Positions 1 through 11,990 are shown, numbered from the stretch's first letter. The stretch: 64,000 nucleotides of DNA from Isoetes taiwanensis (GCA_021234155.1 JAJEKV010000049.1:10018292-10082291); one strand, 5' to 3'. A program made the numbers and translations. Notes: a model not told the origin generated them from the sequence alone.

Positions 1-1572
1 ATCTTGTTCATTCCTTGCCTTCATATTGCTGTCCCCTCCTTTGTGTTTGAGTCCCCTCCAAAATCTTCGGGGCTGTTTTTTCAGTAGTTTTCCCATATAC
101 CATTGGTGCTGTAGCAGGTTATTATATCTTTTCTTCTTCAATAGTCTTATGTATGATGCCCTTTCTTTCCGGTATGTCTCCTTTCCCCTGTGTTCTCTTG
201 TTTTCCTTTTTTGCTCTCTACACTCGTCATCATACCAAACTGATGCTCGGAATGCCCTGTTCTTCCTGATTTTTATCCTTTTCCCAAACACCTTTGTTGC
301 TACCCTTACTATAATGTCATTGAGGGTGTTTCCATTATCACTCGCGTTGTGTTTCCCCCAATTTCATTTTCCCATTTCCTCTCTGACTGCCTGAATGAAG
401 GTTTCTGCATATTTCTCCTGAAACTGAATTCTCACTCTGTCTTTCTTATCCTCCTTTCTTTCTGTGCTATCTATCTGTGGTGTCTCATCCAATCTGACTG
501 TTAACTTGATCGGTCTATGGCTTTCCCTTTTTCCAGTTGGCCATTCCTGTAACATTAATCCCTCTATCTTTCCTGCTGCTTGGTCGTTCAGTATTATATA
601 GTCCACTATGCTCTTACCATGTGTGTTTTGGCTTGTGAAGCCTCCCGATCCCCTCCATTTGTTCATGCCATTAGCTATGATCATCCCTCGTTGTCGCGCG
701 GACTTCCGACCAACAGTTCACCCTAGCATTGACTTCGCCTTATCCTCGTGTTTCTCCGCCATTCATTGTTCTTGCCGTGTACATTATCCGACCATCTTTT
801 CTCATCCGTATGTGCCGTGTGCCCGTTCTCGTCCGGTCTCGCATTTAGATCTCCTACTATAATCATTGGTCCCCGTTCTTTCCATTTCATTATATTTTCT
901 CCTAGTTCCAAAGCAATTCTAGCTTATCATCGTTTTGTTGGATAATATGTAATTATCAGAACTACTTCTTGTTTGTTTTTCAATTGAATATTCAAGACCA
1001 TATATCTTTTATTGATATCTGAGTGTAACATACATGCATTGTTGGCTATACTATTCTTTACATAGCAAGCCAGACCTGCACTCCCTCTCCCTATCTTGAA
1101 ATCCCTGTCTTTCCAAAGACGTGAGCAATTTGGTATCCTTCTTCCTCTGGCAGCCTTTTGACGTTATGCTCCCATGTTTCTGCCAAGCATATTATATTGT
1201 AGCCGTGGGCATCTTCTAGCCTTTCTCCATCATCCCATGGATACCCGGTACAGTTCCAGTACCATAACGTCAGCGTCTTTTCCCCCGAGGTTGCTCCTTC
1301 GGAGTCTCCATGTTTTCTGTACCGTTGCCTGTTCTCCTTGGTCTTCCTCTGGTCTTCATTGTAGGGGTTGGCCCTCCGAACCCTGCTTGTGTTGCTCGGT
1401 CTTCGTCTCCCCCGTTTCCGCTTCTTCCCCGCCGCTCGCGCTCGATTCCCTTCTAGCGTGATCGCCTCGCTGCTCCCCATGCAACCTCGTTCTCCAAATT
1501 TTGTTGTATTGATTTCAGGGGGTGTATGTTTTCTTTTTCTGCTTCCGTTGGTTTTACTATCCCCTGCATTAT
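1..1572 (-). mobile_element. Non-LTR retrotransposon (LINE) fragment, endonuclease region, runs off left edge
   Basis: Minus-strand translation in several frames gives the 5' half of a LINE ORF2. Frame 1572-1091 holds a basic leader rich in K/R, then WYWNCTGYPWDD and IICLAETWEHNVKRLP, the start of an APE-type endonuclease with the catalytic-type E in AETWE. Frame 911-723 holds IIVGDLNARPDENG, the endonuclease D/N motif. Frame 684-364 holds SIVDYIILN and ESHRPIKL, the end of the domain. From about 360 down to 3 the minus strand carries the basic linker (WYDDECREQKRKTREHR) that normally precedes the reverse transcriptase. The RT itself would lie left of the window. Frames are broken between about 684-723 and 911-1091, so it is a relic. 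It resembles the endonuclease at 9585 (shared ETWEH..KRLP) but is a different family. Confidence 0.82.
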
Positions 1573-2351
1573 AGAAAGTTACTTTGATTAGGCAACCAAA
1601 AATCTAACAACTTTAATCCAAGTTTGTGCAGATAATTTTACCTTAGTTTCACCTATGTTAGTTTTTCTTGTAAAGTGGGCATTTTAGGCGTATCAAAAAG
1701 GAGATGCAACTTTAGCATCATTGCGAGCAACAAGAGCTGTTGGATGGGCATATTCACGACTTATTCTTTGATTTGGACCGTAGATAGCAATCCTCGTTTG
1801 TGGGGGTATGCTCGTAGAAAATTTTGTATACTATATAATGAGACTTGCAAAATACTATAAAGTTTGAGGCAATGTACTCAATGGTGTTGATTTCATGCAT
1901 GTATTACACTGTTTTAGGGGGTATAAAAAGGGCTTTCGCTGCTCTACATCACCCCCTGTGTGAATATGCACCCAAACCAAAGAGGGTTTTATGGGGAATT
2001 TAATTTAAAGTGTTGGGTGTAATGGTTTGTATTAACTAACAAATTTTTTGGCCCCTTCGGGGTCTTGGGGATGAAGAAAGTTGATATATCCAATCAACCA
2101 TAATGACAACACATTGATAGGGTCTTCACCGTGTGCAGGTGGTGGTTGCACTGATGGTGGCGGGACCAATTGAACTTCATTTATTAGGTTCTCTGGTACA
2201 GTAATAATGTTTGGATCAACATCGTGTTGATTTCAGGCATCAGAAGAATGTCATGTGGAATTGATGGATTGGAGATTCTATAGTCTACATGAGCATAAAA
2301 GAAAGAAATTGGTTAGATTGATATTAATTTAGAAAATAGAATTTTACTAGT
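1573..2351. other. No gene seen
   Basis: AT-rich sequence without a supported reading frame. A TATA-like stretch (TATAAAAAG near 1921) lies here, but no downstream gene was recognised, so I do not call a promoter. Confidence 0.5.
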
Positions 2352-2500
2352 GAAATAAAATTGAATCCAATAAAAGCTTTTGACACTGATATGCTCTACA
2401 ATAATGTTTTATTCACAAACCTTTAGCAACGAAATGAAATTGAATCGAATAAAAGCTTTAGACATTGATATTCTTGACAATAATGTTTTATTCACAAACC
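2352..2500. repeat. Two-copy tandem repeat, about 78-bp period
   Basis: A roughly 70-bp stretch beginning GAAATAAAATTGAATCC at about 2353 recurs, with a handful of substitutions, from about 2433. Both copies end in AATGTTTTATTCACAAACC. The divergence suggests an old duplication. A 74-codon open frame on the minus strand (2712-2488) starts next to it but has no recognisable domain. Confidence 0.8.
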
Positions 2501-3265
2501 ATCGCATGGAAGACAACACCACCAACATTACTCTGCAGTAACAATTGGTGAGGTTCATAAAGAACCAGTGATATTTTCTCACGGGTTGCCTGGCTCTGGT
2601 TTAACAGGCGAAGAGAATCGGCCAGTTTGGTGATGTGGAGTAGGTTTCCTGTAACAGTCGGTGAGGCGAGATCAAGGGTAGAGATTTTGAAGCAAGCTTG
2701 CTCTGTTAGCATTCCACATGTTGTTACTTTAGCTACAATTATTTCTCTTTCATAATGAAACCATCGTTTATCAATCCATATGATTTTGAAAGCTCCATCT
2801 CTAGCTTAAATGTAATGCATGATTCACCTTTTGGTTCGATTAAAGTTCCAAACCTACAATACAAATGCATTCTTGTGGCCACTGTTTGACTGATTTGCAC
2901 GACTCAGAAAAGAGCGTGGAATAATCCGCCTGTTGTGTGCACAAGAATACGTTCGTTGATTGAAGCTAAAGGTTGGCTGCTATGAACAATCCGGCAGGCC
3001 AGGAATATCCAAGAAGTTGGAAGGAAACAGAGGGCCTAAACTCTAAACTCTTTTTGAATCTGCAGCAAATCTTAAAACAGACAAAGGAAAGGAAACAAAG
3101 GCGGGTTTTGCAGCATTGCATTGAAGAACCAGGAAACCAATATCTTGTAAAAAAAAAACCATTATGCTAACTGAAGAAACATTAAAAAACAAATACCTTT
3201 GTAAGTGTGAGCAATCCGTCAGCAAAAATTCACTCCGACAACAAGAATCCAAGAGGGCAAGTATA
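2501..3265. other. No gene seen
   Basis: Short open frames on both strands (for example minus 2712-2488 and plus 2973-3170) have no recognisable domain and no supporting context. I see nothing to annotate. Confidence 0.45.
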
Positions 3266-3355
3266 CATGCACTTGCACATGCACAGTACACATGCACACA
3301 CATGCACATGCACATGCACATGCACATGCACGTGCACATGCGCATGCATACATAT
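3266..3355. repeat. Hexanucleotide microsatellite (CACATG/GCACAT)
   Basis: An uninterrupted run of CATGCA/CACATG units lies at about 3290-3345, with looser copies on either side. It generates artificial His/Met/Cys-rich open frames on both strands, which are not genes. Confidence 0.95.
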
Positions 3356-3716
3356 ACGTAGTGTTCATGCACAAGCACATGCAGAGAAAGACAACAACCC
3401 TCGGATTGTTTCAGTCAACGAAATTAATGGCCCATAAAGGGTGCACTCTAGAAATACTATTTAGTACACCTCAACGAATACAACAACGAAATCATAGAAA
3501 ACCCATGTGAAAAAACATATAAAAATCTAAAAGTAACCCCTCGTTATTATGCTAGATATTATCCACAATTAATTGTGAAGGCTATTTGCCTAAATCTTTA
3601 CCTTGTTCTAGTTCCACAACAATAAAGCTAAACATCCCTTAGCATTAAATTCATTCAACTTCTCTCTAACCATTCCATTCCTTCAAAAACGAAGAAGCTT
3701 ATATACATTAAGAAAG

Positions 3717-3776
3717 ATAGAAGGAAGGAAGGAAGGAAGGAAGGAAGGAAGGAAGTATATTTTAACGTCCACGGAC
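3717..3776 (-). mobile_element. LINE 3' terminal stub with (TTCC)n tail
   Basis: Read on the minus strand, the sequence is TCCGTGGACGTTAAAA followed by a TTCC microsatellite of about 39 bp. The GTGGACGTTAAAA motif is the same 3' terminus as the full LINE copies ending at 13036 and 30433, where the tail is ATTCT instead. This is therefore probably a severely 5'-truncated insertion of the same or a sister family. Confidence 0.6.
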
Positions 3777-5745
3777 AAATGTAATATTTCTTGCATTGGG
3801 CAGCATCTAGCCCAAGGATTAAACGTCGTATCCATCTAGTAATTGCTCGATTTCATTATACAAATTTAGATGGTAGTGATTTTTTACACTACAAAAGCTT
3901 ATATAAACTAAGGGATTGCAAATTAGACATTCATTGCCAATTTATGGAAGTTAATCTCCAAAGTGATATTGTCATGGGAAATAACCTTGTATATATGAAC
4001 GATAAATGTGGTAGTTTGAAAGCACACACATACAAAGTTTATCATATTGTCAAAAAGTTATGTTCATCGTGCTTTAGGGCAAAGCAACTAATGAAATTGC
4101 TGCAATATGACTCTCTTTTTGGAGTTGCTCATATAACAGGTATTAGGTTTTGTTGGCAAGACATTTTATATTATTCTCGATTTAAATTATACTACTTATT
4201 TATCTTTATGATGCCTCCCAATAATGCTTATAGTATGTTACTCTTCATTCCACAAATGGATTGAGAACCTGTAACTTATCTTTGATCAGCTTCTTGCCCC
4301 CACTGGGCAATATACTAACCATTGTGTCTATTTGAGTTCTTAAATTTGCAGATGGAAGACCTTGGTAGGCAATGTTTGTGTAAAGGTCAAAAGAAACTCA
4401 TCTACAAGGTCAACACAAAGCACTCAAATTCAAACTTTGTAAGAGGTATTGTGGTCAAACATTTCGTTAAGGCTTATTTTAGAAGACTCTGGTTTAAAAA
4501 GATTTGGAAGATATTTTTTGAAGATTCCAAGTCACCATGTTGAAGTTTGGAAGACCGCTTGTCATGGTATCTAAGTTTTAGCATCACCTTATTCCATTTT
4601 ATTTCCAATTCACTTTTGAACTTGCCCTTGCTAAATACCATAACTCCAAGTCATTACTCCCATTTTTTACCATAAGTTCACCCTTTGGAATTTTTCTTGC
4701 CTAGGCCCTTGTATTATTTTTCTATACATAGGCCCTTCGACCATCCATTCTCATCATATTTGCCACACATCTCATAGCCCTTTTCTTGAAGTCTCACACC
4801 TTAGCCATTTTTTTGCCAAATATCCATTTTAATTGTGTTGCCATTTTTCCATATTCATTGCCTTATTTCCATTGCCCTTATTTCCATTGCCTTATCAACT
4901 TTCATTTCCATTGCCTTATTATTTTCACTATTTTCTACCATGTCTTCCATGCATATCTTTTGTTGGTCCCTTGCTTCATTAAAAGCAAGTCATACCTTGG
5001 ATTAGAACCCCATAGCCAAGGCCTTGTAGGAATTTTCTAGGCACAAACTTGTGCTTGGAGTTCCCAAGAATGTAGACCATCGAATCTTTAAAGATTTCCT
5101 TATTTCATTACTTAAAAAACCTTGGGAACCATTGTTAAAGGCCGTAAATACAAATACATGGCAAAGATACATCGAAGAAATACGAAATTCTCGAGGAAGT
5201 TTTGTGAAAGAGAAGCCCACGAACCCTAAAGCTTGATTTTAGCCTCAAATCATGCCATCCTGCATGCCATTACCTCTATCACTAGTCTATTCTTGGATTT
5301 TGACCTTTAAGAAAACAGATGATGCTAAAATTAATACCTAAGATGCCGGAACTGTTAACCTAAAACTATATACAGGGGGATTGTTTCTAGGGAAATCTTG
5401 AAGGACTAGATGCTATCAGAGACTCTTACATTCATGCTAAACATGATTTGAAGTGATCTTCGAAGCATTTGTGCATTCTTCAGTATGAGACAAATTTCTA
5501 AGGCTGAAATATTTCTTATATGATTTTCTATATGTCCTTTTGATGTATTCATAACTTGAATAGCATGATCAACAGTTCTATTGTGATTACTTGACCTTGT
5601 TATCAATGAAAATTTTCTCTCAAATTGTTAAAAGAATGATCAGACATCATTCAAAGCATTTTTCATCTCTACAACTTTGTTGAAGAGGTATTTTTTATGA
5701 TTTAAACCAAAATTTTATCTTTTCCACATGACTTTAAGCCCTATT
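3777..5745. other. Unresolved AT-rich sequence, no gene recognised
   Basis: A 157-codon open frame (plus 3791-4264, starting TTG) and several shorter ones are present, but none shows a recognisable domain. Composition is AT-rich throughout. It may be decayed LTR-element sequence belonging to the gypsy relic to its right, but no LTR terminus could be defined. Confidence 0.4.
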
Positions 5746-6145
5746 CAGACCTGTGACAGTTCACTGGCAGAAGTTTGATCCACTTTGAACTTGTTCCCTC
5801 CATCATCCTAGTCCCAAATCAATTTCAAATTAGGCCAAGTTTTTACCCACATGTTTCTACAAGTTTTCTTTCATATTAATTTCAAGAATCAGCCAAAAAT
5901 GTTCAGTAAAACTCGAGATATCATCATCTGCGTGTGAAGACCTCCTTTTGTCTCAGGGCAGTGCACTGGCCAAATTTTCTGCGAATTTTGAACCTGATTT
6001 TCTCAAACATTCCAGCTCCAAATTAAGCCAAATTTTTTCACACAATCTCATTACAACTTTTTTCTGATTGTTTCTTCAAGGATCAATTGAAAAGGATCAT
6101 TACATTTCAAGATATTCAGATCTGAGTGCAACTCCCTCATTTTTA
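5746..6145. repeat. Two diverged tandem copies of a roughly 200-bp segment
   Basis: The segment at about 5755-5940 (GTTCACTGGC..., CAAATTAGGCCAAGTTTTT...) and the one at about 5965-6125 (GTGCACTGGC..., AAATTAAGCCAAATTTTTT...) share the same order of short matches. They look like old tandem copies, possibly part of a gypsy LTR. The alignment is by eye. Confidence 0.4.
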
Positions 6146-7351
6146 TTTAGGGATCCTAAACTAATTGATATTTTTGCAAATTTTGCATCAAAATTGCTTG
6201 TCTTAATCAACTTGGAGGTTCTAACCATGTTGAATCCACTGAAGTTGTTCCAAGTGCCTGGTTTAGATCAATACAACTTTACTTTTTATTTATGCCTCAT
6301 ATTGAAGTATGCTGCTTCTTGTCTCATCTCTTGCAATTAGAGCAAATCATCCATCCTATTATGCACCTGATTTGGAGTTGGGACTTCTCCTAAATCCTCA
6401 TAATAAGGTAGTCCACAAATGAACACAAAGGAATGTCCAAATCAATAGGCATACAGCTTCCACTCCATAAACTAATTCAAATGGTATAAATCTTATAGCC
6501 AACTTGTAAATACACCTGAAACTCCATAAAGCACATCCTTCGCTGTTTTAGCCAAAATGGCTTTCAGAATTTTGTTTGTAGACTCAGCTTGTCCATTTCC
6601 CTGTGGATAATAAGCAGAAGCTTATATATATTGAACACCAATCTTGTCTGTTAACTGAGCTACTAGTTTTTCATGAAATAAGTTCTTCTATCAGACAAAA
6701 GAATGGTTGGAACACCAAATTGAAAAATTAAAGCTAAAGAAAGCTTACTGTGGTACTTTCTATAGCATGCTTTGCTGGAATTGCTTCTCGCCACTTTGTA
6801 AACATCCCCACATATGAAATGGACCAACACTCAAAATAGAATGGAATGGCATATTATTATGGCCTATTAAGTGCTTATGCTTTTGACACTTTTTACATTT
6901 CGTAACAAAGTCTCTAGTATCATTGTAAAGAGGTGGCCAATATTATCCCCAATGAAGGATCTTCCTAGCTGTTGTTCGAGTGGCAAAATGTCATTGACAA
7001 TCATGTGCTTGCTGCAACAAATCATGAGTCTGCTAACCAGTAACACACCATAGTCCTCTTATAAAGAATAGCCTCATGCACCACATAGCCAGTTGCTTGT
7101 ACTCTAAGACATATTTTTGTTGCTTCGAAAATGATGAAAGATAAGTCTGATCTTGTAGATACATGTATATATTAGCATATCAAATATCCACAGTCTCAAT
7201 AAACCCTTATAACACTCCATCATTTTGAAATGTGCTACTTGCTGGTCTGTTTCCTCTTCTATTTCAGCACCACTACTCAAATAAGCACTTAGATTATGAG
7301 CTCCTTGAGCCATCTTAACATACTTTAACTCAAACTCCTGAATGATAAGAG
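6146..7351 (-). mobile_element. Ty3/gypsy relic, left part: end of RNase H and integrase
   Basis: Minus-strand fragments read, in order, IIQEFELKYVKMAQGAHNLS (end of RNase H, about 7345-7250), a zinc-binding-type integrase N terminus, YWPPLYNDTRDFVTKCKKCQ with KHKHLIGHNN (about 6980-6870), then YYPQGNGQAESTNKILKAIL (about 6620-6560) and FELVYGVEAV near 6470. The GNGQAESTNK block is characteristic of plant Ty3/gypsy integrases. Stops and frameshifts occur throughout. The polyprotein continues to the right of the inserted copia element, at 18202. Confidence 0.85.
7347..7351. repeat. Target-site duplication of the copia element, left copy (AAGAG)
   Basis: AAGAG directly precedes the left LTR and recurs at 18202-18206 directly after the right LTR. 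This fixes the ends of the element. Confidence 0.9.
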
Positions 7352-7865
7352 TGACTAGAATACGCTCAACTCAAAGTAAACTTTATTCTTTACTTACAAA
7401 TTTATCTGTCTTCAAGGGCTATGCAATATCCTCACCAGCATCCGATAAAGTGCTGGCATCCAGTTCAGCATCCATCCAGATCGGTCTTTCATTTCACTAT
7501 CGATTTGCCAAATCCAGTTCAACTCCGACTCATGTTCTTACTGTCCGCTCCACTATTTTTTCGTCCAACAAAAATATTGTTTTTTTTTTTGAAGAAATGT
7601 GTCATCAATATATTAAAAGAATGGTAATGTTACAAGCAAGTGAGGAGGAAGGAGAACTGCCCCAAAGAGACAACGATACCTCGACACTCCACAACAAACT
7701 CACAGAAAAACTACAACTCTACTGCAACAAAAATATTGTTGCGTTACCCTATTTATTTTTTACCAGGTCCAAACCGATTGCATAAATCGACACATGTTGT
7801 CCCCCCCCCTCCCCTTTTTTAATTCATACCATTTCATTATAATTAAACATGACCATTTCTCAACA
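7352..7865 (-). repeat. Copia 3' LTR (interrupted by an L1-like stub)
   Basis: It aligns along its whole length with the 5' LTR at 17864-18201, from TGACTAGAATACGCTCAA (plus strand) to TTTCTCAACA. Removing the 143-bp insertion and one duplicated 16-mer leaves about 355 bp, against 338 bp in the partner. The differing bases between the LTRs are many, so the copia insertion is old. Confidence 0.9.
7566..7740 (-). mobile_element. 143-bp retroposed L1-like 3' stub with 16-bp target duplication
   Basis: The 16-mer CAACAAAAATATTGTT occurs at 7566-7581 and 7725-7740. Between them lies a sequence starting with poly-T on the plus strand (poly-A on the minus strand). The partner LTR has a single equivalent of the 16-mer (CAGCAAAAATAGTGTT), which is the empty site. 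The sequence just before the A-tail resembles in layout the end of the L1 at 36960-37006. A SINE is the alternative, but I see no A/B box. Confidence 0.85.
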
Positions 7866-7880
7866 TCCCTTTCTCTTGTC
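7866..7880 (-). other. Polypurine tract of the copia element
   Basis: On the minus strand GACAAGAGAAAGGGA lies immediately before the TG start of the 3' LTR, where plus-strand priming is expected in LTR elements. Confidence 0.8.
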
Positions 7881-8238
7881 TTAATCAAAATGTGCTTTTA
7901 CAAATACCAAGTTTTGCATCTGAGATCTTCAAACCCGTTTTCTCTCAAAGGTGTGCGGAAAATATCTGCAAGCTAATGATCTGTTGCAATATACTGAACA
8001 CTTATTTGCTTTTTCTCCACCATATCTCTTATAAAATGCATATGCATTTCAATGTGTTTTGTTCTTTCATGAAGAACAGGGTTTTTACACATTTAAATGC
8101 AACTCATGTTGTCACATTGTAGCTTTGTAGGGCTTCTTTGTGGCAAATATTAATTCCTATAATAATTCTCTAAGCTAGATAATCTCTTTAGCAATTAATG
8201 CACAAGTGACATATTCTGCTTCAAGTGACATATATGCG
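7881..8238 (-). pseudogene. Copia RNase H, C-terminal part
   Basis: On the minus strand the frames read SLEAEYVTC (8226-8200), then KNPVLHERTKHIEMHMHFIR, VEKKQISVQYIATD and LADIFRTPLRENGFEDLR, the typical end of a copia RNase H. Several stops are present. The upstream half of the domain resumes at 13037, so the LINE at 8239-13036 splits the coding sequence. Confidence 0.9.
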
Positions 8239-8249
8239 TTGGAGGTTCA

Positions 8250-8801
8250 ACTCAAGATGATGAAAGGGAGCGGATTGCTGAGGCATTGACCCCAGATGAT
8301 TTCTCCAAGGTCCCTCGTCCAGCACGTCTTCCTCTCTATGTCAATTTGCTTCAAAAAGATCTAGAGAACAAGCTTGACATTCTTACAGCTACTTTGCACA
8401 TGCAGCAACAAGAGATGACACAATTTCAACGTGCATTGAGGTCTGAATTGGCAAAGTGTCGTAACGATCTTGCAACGCTCACTGGCAAAATTCATGATGA
8501 ACATGCAAAGCTTTGGGAAGCAATTGAGGGTGCAAAGTTGGAGTTTGCTACTTGTCATATGACTGTGGAGCACCTAATGGTTGATATTGGCAAGCAAAGA
8601 CAAGATTTACTCCGCCATGTCTCTGAGGTGTCTACGAGTTGTAATACTCGCATGCGAGCATTGGAAGAAAGCATGACCGCCAAGTGGATCGAGCTTGCTA
8701 AGGACACATCTAGTCGAAGTTGTTGCCTTTGGAACGTTCCTATTCTCATGCAACCAAGGCACCTCCAACTTCTTCTTCAAAGCATCATGATCCTAATGTG
8801 A
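8250..8801 (+). pseudogene. LINE family A ORF1-like coiled-coil protein
   Basis: An open frame runs from within the LINE 5' end (STQDDERERIAEALTPDD at about 8247) to 8801. The central 100 residues are a predicted coiled coil by eye, with heptad-like spacing in LENKLDILTATLHMQQQEM and LEESMTAKWIELAK. LINE ORF1 proteins are RNA-binding and often coiled-coil trimers, so position and structure suggest that role. There is no zinc knuckle or RRM I can see, and no ATG at the frame start, so the 5' end may be truncated. A second low-complexity frame rich in Ala/Ser/Asp (about 9391-9579) may be the remainder of the same ORF after frameshifts. Confidence 0.6.
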
Positions 8802-9584
8802 GATCCATGCCTAGTTCATCCTCCCCAATTTCAAAACTCTCATGTAACAGTTTTGCATCTACACCGTGATCTACATCCGCCGTGAGGCGAGAGAATACAT
8901 TGATAGGCACAACCGCCGCTGTAATGTCGGTAATTCGTGGCATGCCGGAAGAAGCATCGAGGACTTACAAATGTAAGGTACAGACTTTGGTGTTAGCTAA
9001 ATTGGACTTCACAACACCGGTTGTTGTCATCCGCACATAGGGTTGGAGCATTGCAGCCCCACCACCACAAGATAGTGAAATTTACGGTCGCGTAAATTTG
9101 AGTACTAAAATGGATATCCTCAAGCAGGCCAAGCAATTGAAAGGGACATCTCTCTATCTGGATTTTGATCTTACTAAATCCCAACAGTTAGCCGACGCCG
9201 TAATTTTGTAAAAGGTCCAGGGCATTCAAAAGAATGGTGGTAAGGTCGTGACCGACTTCGTGGAAAACTACGTATTTTTACACCATCACATGCGACCTTT
9301 GTTGACGCCTTTCATCATGCTAAGGCCACTCATACTGCTGGTGTTAAAGTCAATTCTCCCATTTCCCATGCACATACCAACGCTGCAAATGTGCCTCGTG
9401 TTGTTCCATCTTCTGCACCCACCACATCTTCTTCTGCTCAAGGCCATTCCTCTCATGATGTTGCTAATGATATCCTTGATGATGTTGCTGCTGATGTTGC
9501 TGCTACTGCTTCCGCTGCCGCCTCTATTGCTCCAGCCTCCTCAGTTCGCACTGCTCATACCTCAAATGTACCTTCCTAGGAAAT

Positions 9585-10690
9585 GTGCCTTCGGTTGGTG
9601 TCCTGGAAGGTGATGGCTTGAATCCCATTGCAAAAGATATGGATATCATTCTGCTCATGGAAACGTGGGAGCATTCAGCCAAACGGCTACCTCATTTTAC
9701 AGGCTATCAATTCTTTTCATTATTTAATGAATGTCATGGGCAACGAGGTTGCGGTGGAGTTGCTTGCTATTTCAAGGATGCCCTTGCTCCTTATATCACG
9801 CTTCATAAAGCTGATAGATATAATCGCTACATGTGGATCAAACTTCATTGCCACGATAGTAGTACCATTTTTGTTGCTGCCTGTTACTTCCCACCTACAT
9901 CATCACCTTTTTATGATGAATATGATGTCGCTCGCAGTGATCCCTATGGTGATCTTTATGATGACATTGCTCAATTCAAACAGTTGGGGCATGTTATTCT
10001 TCTTGGTGATTTCAATGCTCGCACTGCTGAAATGCAAGCTGCTCAACTCATACTTGAGGATGTTCGTGACCCTTTATGGATATCCGCTAATGATCTGATC
10101 TTTCCACGCTCATCGCCATGCGATGCTAACAAACCCGTCTCAACATTTGGAAGGGAGCTCATCCGGTTGTGTGAAGTCTTTGAGATGGTACTTTGCAATG
10201 GCTTAGAGCAATGGCCACACTCTAAAGGTATTACATGCGCATGTGATAGGCGTGGTGGTGGTACTAGTGTCGTTGATTATGTCATTTCCCAAGTGCAAGC
10301 CTTGGATCTCATTTCAGATTTTCGAATTGGCACAAGGCATAGAGATGAGGAGATAAATTCTGATCAGTATCCACTTTATTTGTCATTAAAGTGGCAGCTT
10401 CCACTTCTTCAACCCATTGCTATCCAGGATCCTGTCCCTCGCATTCGCTTGACTTATTCTAGATCTTTTGAATATGAACAGACATTAGCTCCCGCGGCTT
10501 TAGGTGTATTTTGGATTACCCAACTCTTCAGGAGCGTAATGCAGCATTTGCTGATACTTTGCTTACCTCTGCTGTCTCTTGCTTTGGTACACGCACTTCT
10601 AGTGTTGCTCATGCTGGTAGGAAATCCTTACCTAGAAATGCCTGGTTTGATGAAGACTGCAAGCAGCTTAAAAAACAATTGCGAATGATA
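9585..10690 (+). pseudogene. LINE family A ORF2, endonuclease and linker
   Basis: A 367-codon open frame holds the APE-like endonuclease that nicks target DNA for target-primed reverse transcription. Visible motifs are MDIILLMETWEH (catalytic-type Glu), GCGGVACYF, VILLGDFNART (Asp/Asn pair) and GTSVVDYVIS; the SDH-type end is altered (INSDQYPLYL). The usual N-terminal WNV block is missing, so the frame begins after a break. From about 10500 the correct frame moves: LDYPTLQERNAAFADTLLTS is read from 10511 and continues to 10804. Confidence 0.85.
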
Positions 10691-10804
10691 GTTGAGCCGA
10701 TACGCCGACATAATGCCATTCGTAATTATAAGTCCGTTTCAAACGCAAGAAGGCATGCTTTGTTACCGGAGCATCGGCACATGTTTGAATTCATCGCTAC
10801 GTGA

Positions 10805-11990
10805 GCCTCGGACCTTCCGCAAAATATTATATCGACCACCTCCTACCCTTGGACATATTTCTATGCAGCAATGGGATGAGCGATTGGTCCACTTTATATG
10901 ATCATCTGGGGTCCTTAATTTTGTGCCTCCTTTGGTAGGTGATATTCTTCAATTCACAGAGGAGGAAGTCAAAGAAGGATCTGCGGCATCTATCTAATGG
11001 CAAGTCTCCTCGATCTTCAAGGTTTGCAAAAGCGTAATTGCTTAAATGGGGGTCCGCTATTGCTTCCAATCATCACTACTCTTTTAAATCAAGCTTTGCA
11101 AGAAGGCTTGCCGTAAACTTGGGTCGTCCAGAAGATCGCACCAATTTACAAAGCGGTGATAAGCATGACCCTTCTAATTATCGCATGATCATGGTAAGTT
11201 TCATATTTTCAAAGCTCTTAGCCGGTCTTCGAGAAGCGGTTGACATCATGGGCAGAACATATCTGGTATGCGTGTTGTAGGACAAGGTGTGCTTTCGTCC
11301 ATGCCATTCTACAATAGACCATATTTTCACATTGCGCATGCTTATTGAACATAGTTGAAGTTTGAAACAAGACCTCTATATATGCTTTGTGGATTTTACT
11401 TACGCTTTTGATACTGATTCACCGCGAGCTTCTTTGACAACGCTTATGTGCACTTGGGGTTCCACAAGATCTTCAAAATGCGGTTTATCGGCTCTATGAA
11501 AGGGTTTTTGCTAAATTCCAAAGATCGTGTACTCAAATCACTAGCAATATTGGAGTTCGTCGGGGTTGCCCTTTATCTCCTACACTCTTTGGCTTGTACA
11601 TTGATCAATTGGAAGAATGGCTTGATAATCATGGCCGGAGGTCCACATTTGGCACACTATATCATTAGGCAACTTATGTATGCTGATGATGTTTCACCGG
11701 CGCACACATTTGCTAGTATGCGGCAACATTTACATGCTCGCACGGTTTACGTGGAGAACACAGTCTGCGTGTTAATCTCCAAAGACCAAGCTTTTGGTAG
11801 TTCAATCTTCTCGTCACAATGTTCCCCTATGCACTATGATAGCCTTGAAGTTGAAGTTGTAGATAGCTACAAGTATCTTGGTGTAGAATTACGAAGAACA
11901 CACTTTGGGAGCAAGTGTATTACCAAGCGGTGGTGGTCTTGGATGGAGAGCACTCTATGCAATGCAAAACAATTGTTTCTTGTATGAGCA
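10805..11990 (+). pseudogene. LINE family A reverse transcriptase
   Basis: Spread over three frames, the order of motifs is RT: QFTEEEVKEG.RHLSNGKSP (10950-11010), SGDKHDPSNYRMIMVS (about 11153-11200), CFVDFTYAFDT (about 11385-11415), GVRRGCPLSPTLFGLYID (about 11555-11605), the catalytic box LMYADDVS (about 11672-11695) and VVDSYKYLGVELR (about 11860-11900). The enzyme would copy the element's RNA at the nicked target. At least four frameshifts or stops interrupt it, but the catalytic YADD is retained. The other copy in the window reads YRDD. Confidence 0.88.

Noticed and set aside
1921-1931. TATAAAAAG as a promoter
   Set aside because: No gene or element with a matching transcription direction follows.
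3164-3510. His/Met/Ala and Cys/Met-rich open frames
   Set aside because: They are translations of the CACATG microsatellite.
3791-4264. 157-codon open frame as a gene
   Set aside because: No ATG at its start, no domain, and composition like the surrounding AT-rich DNA. Kept only as unresolved sequence.
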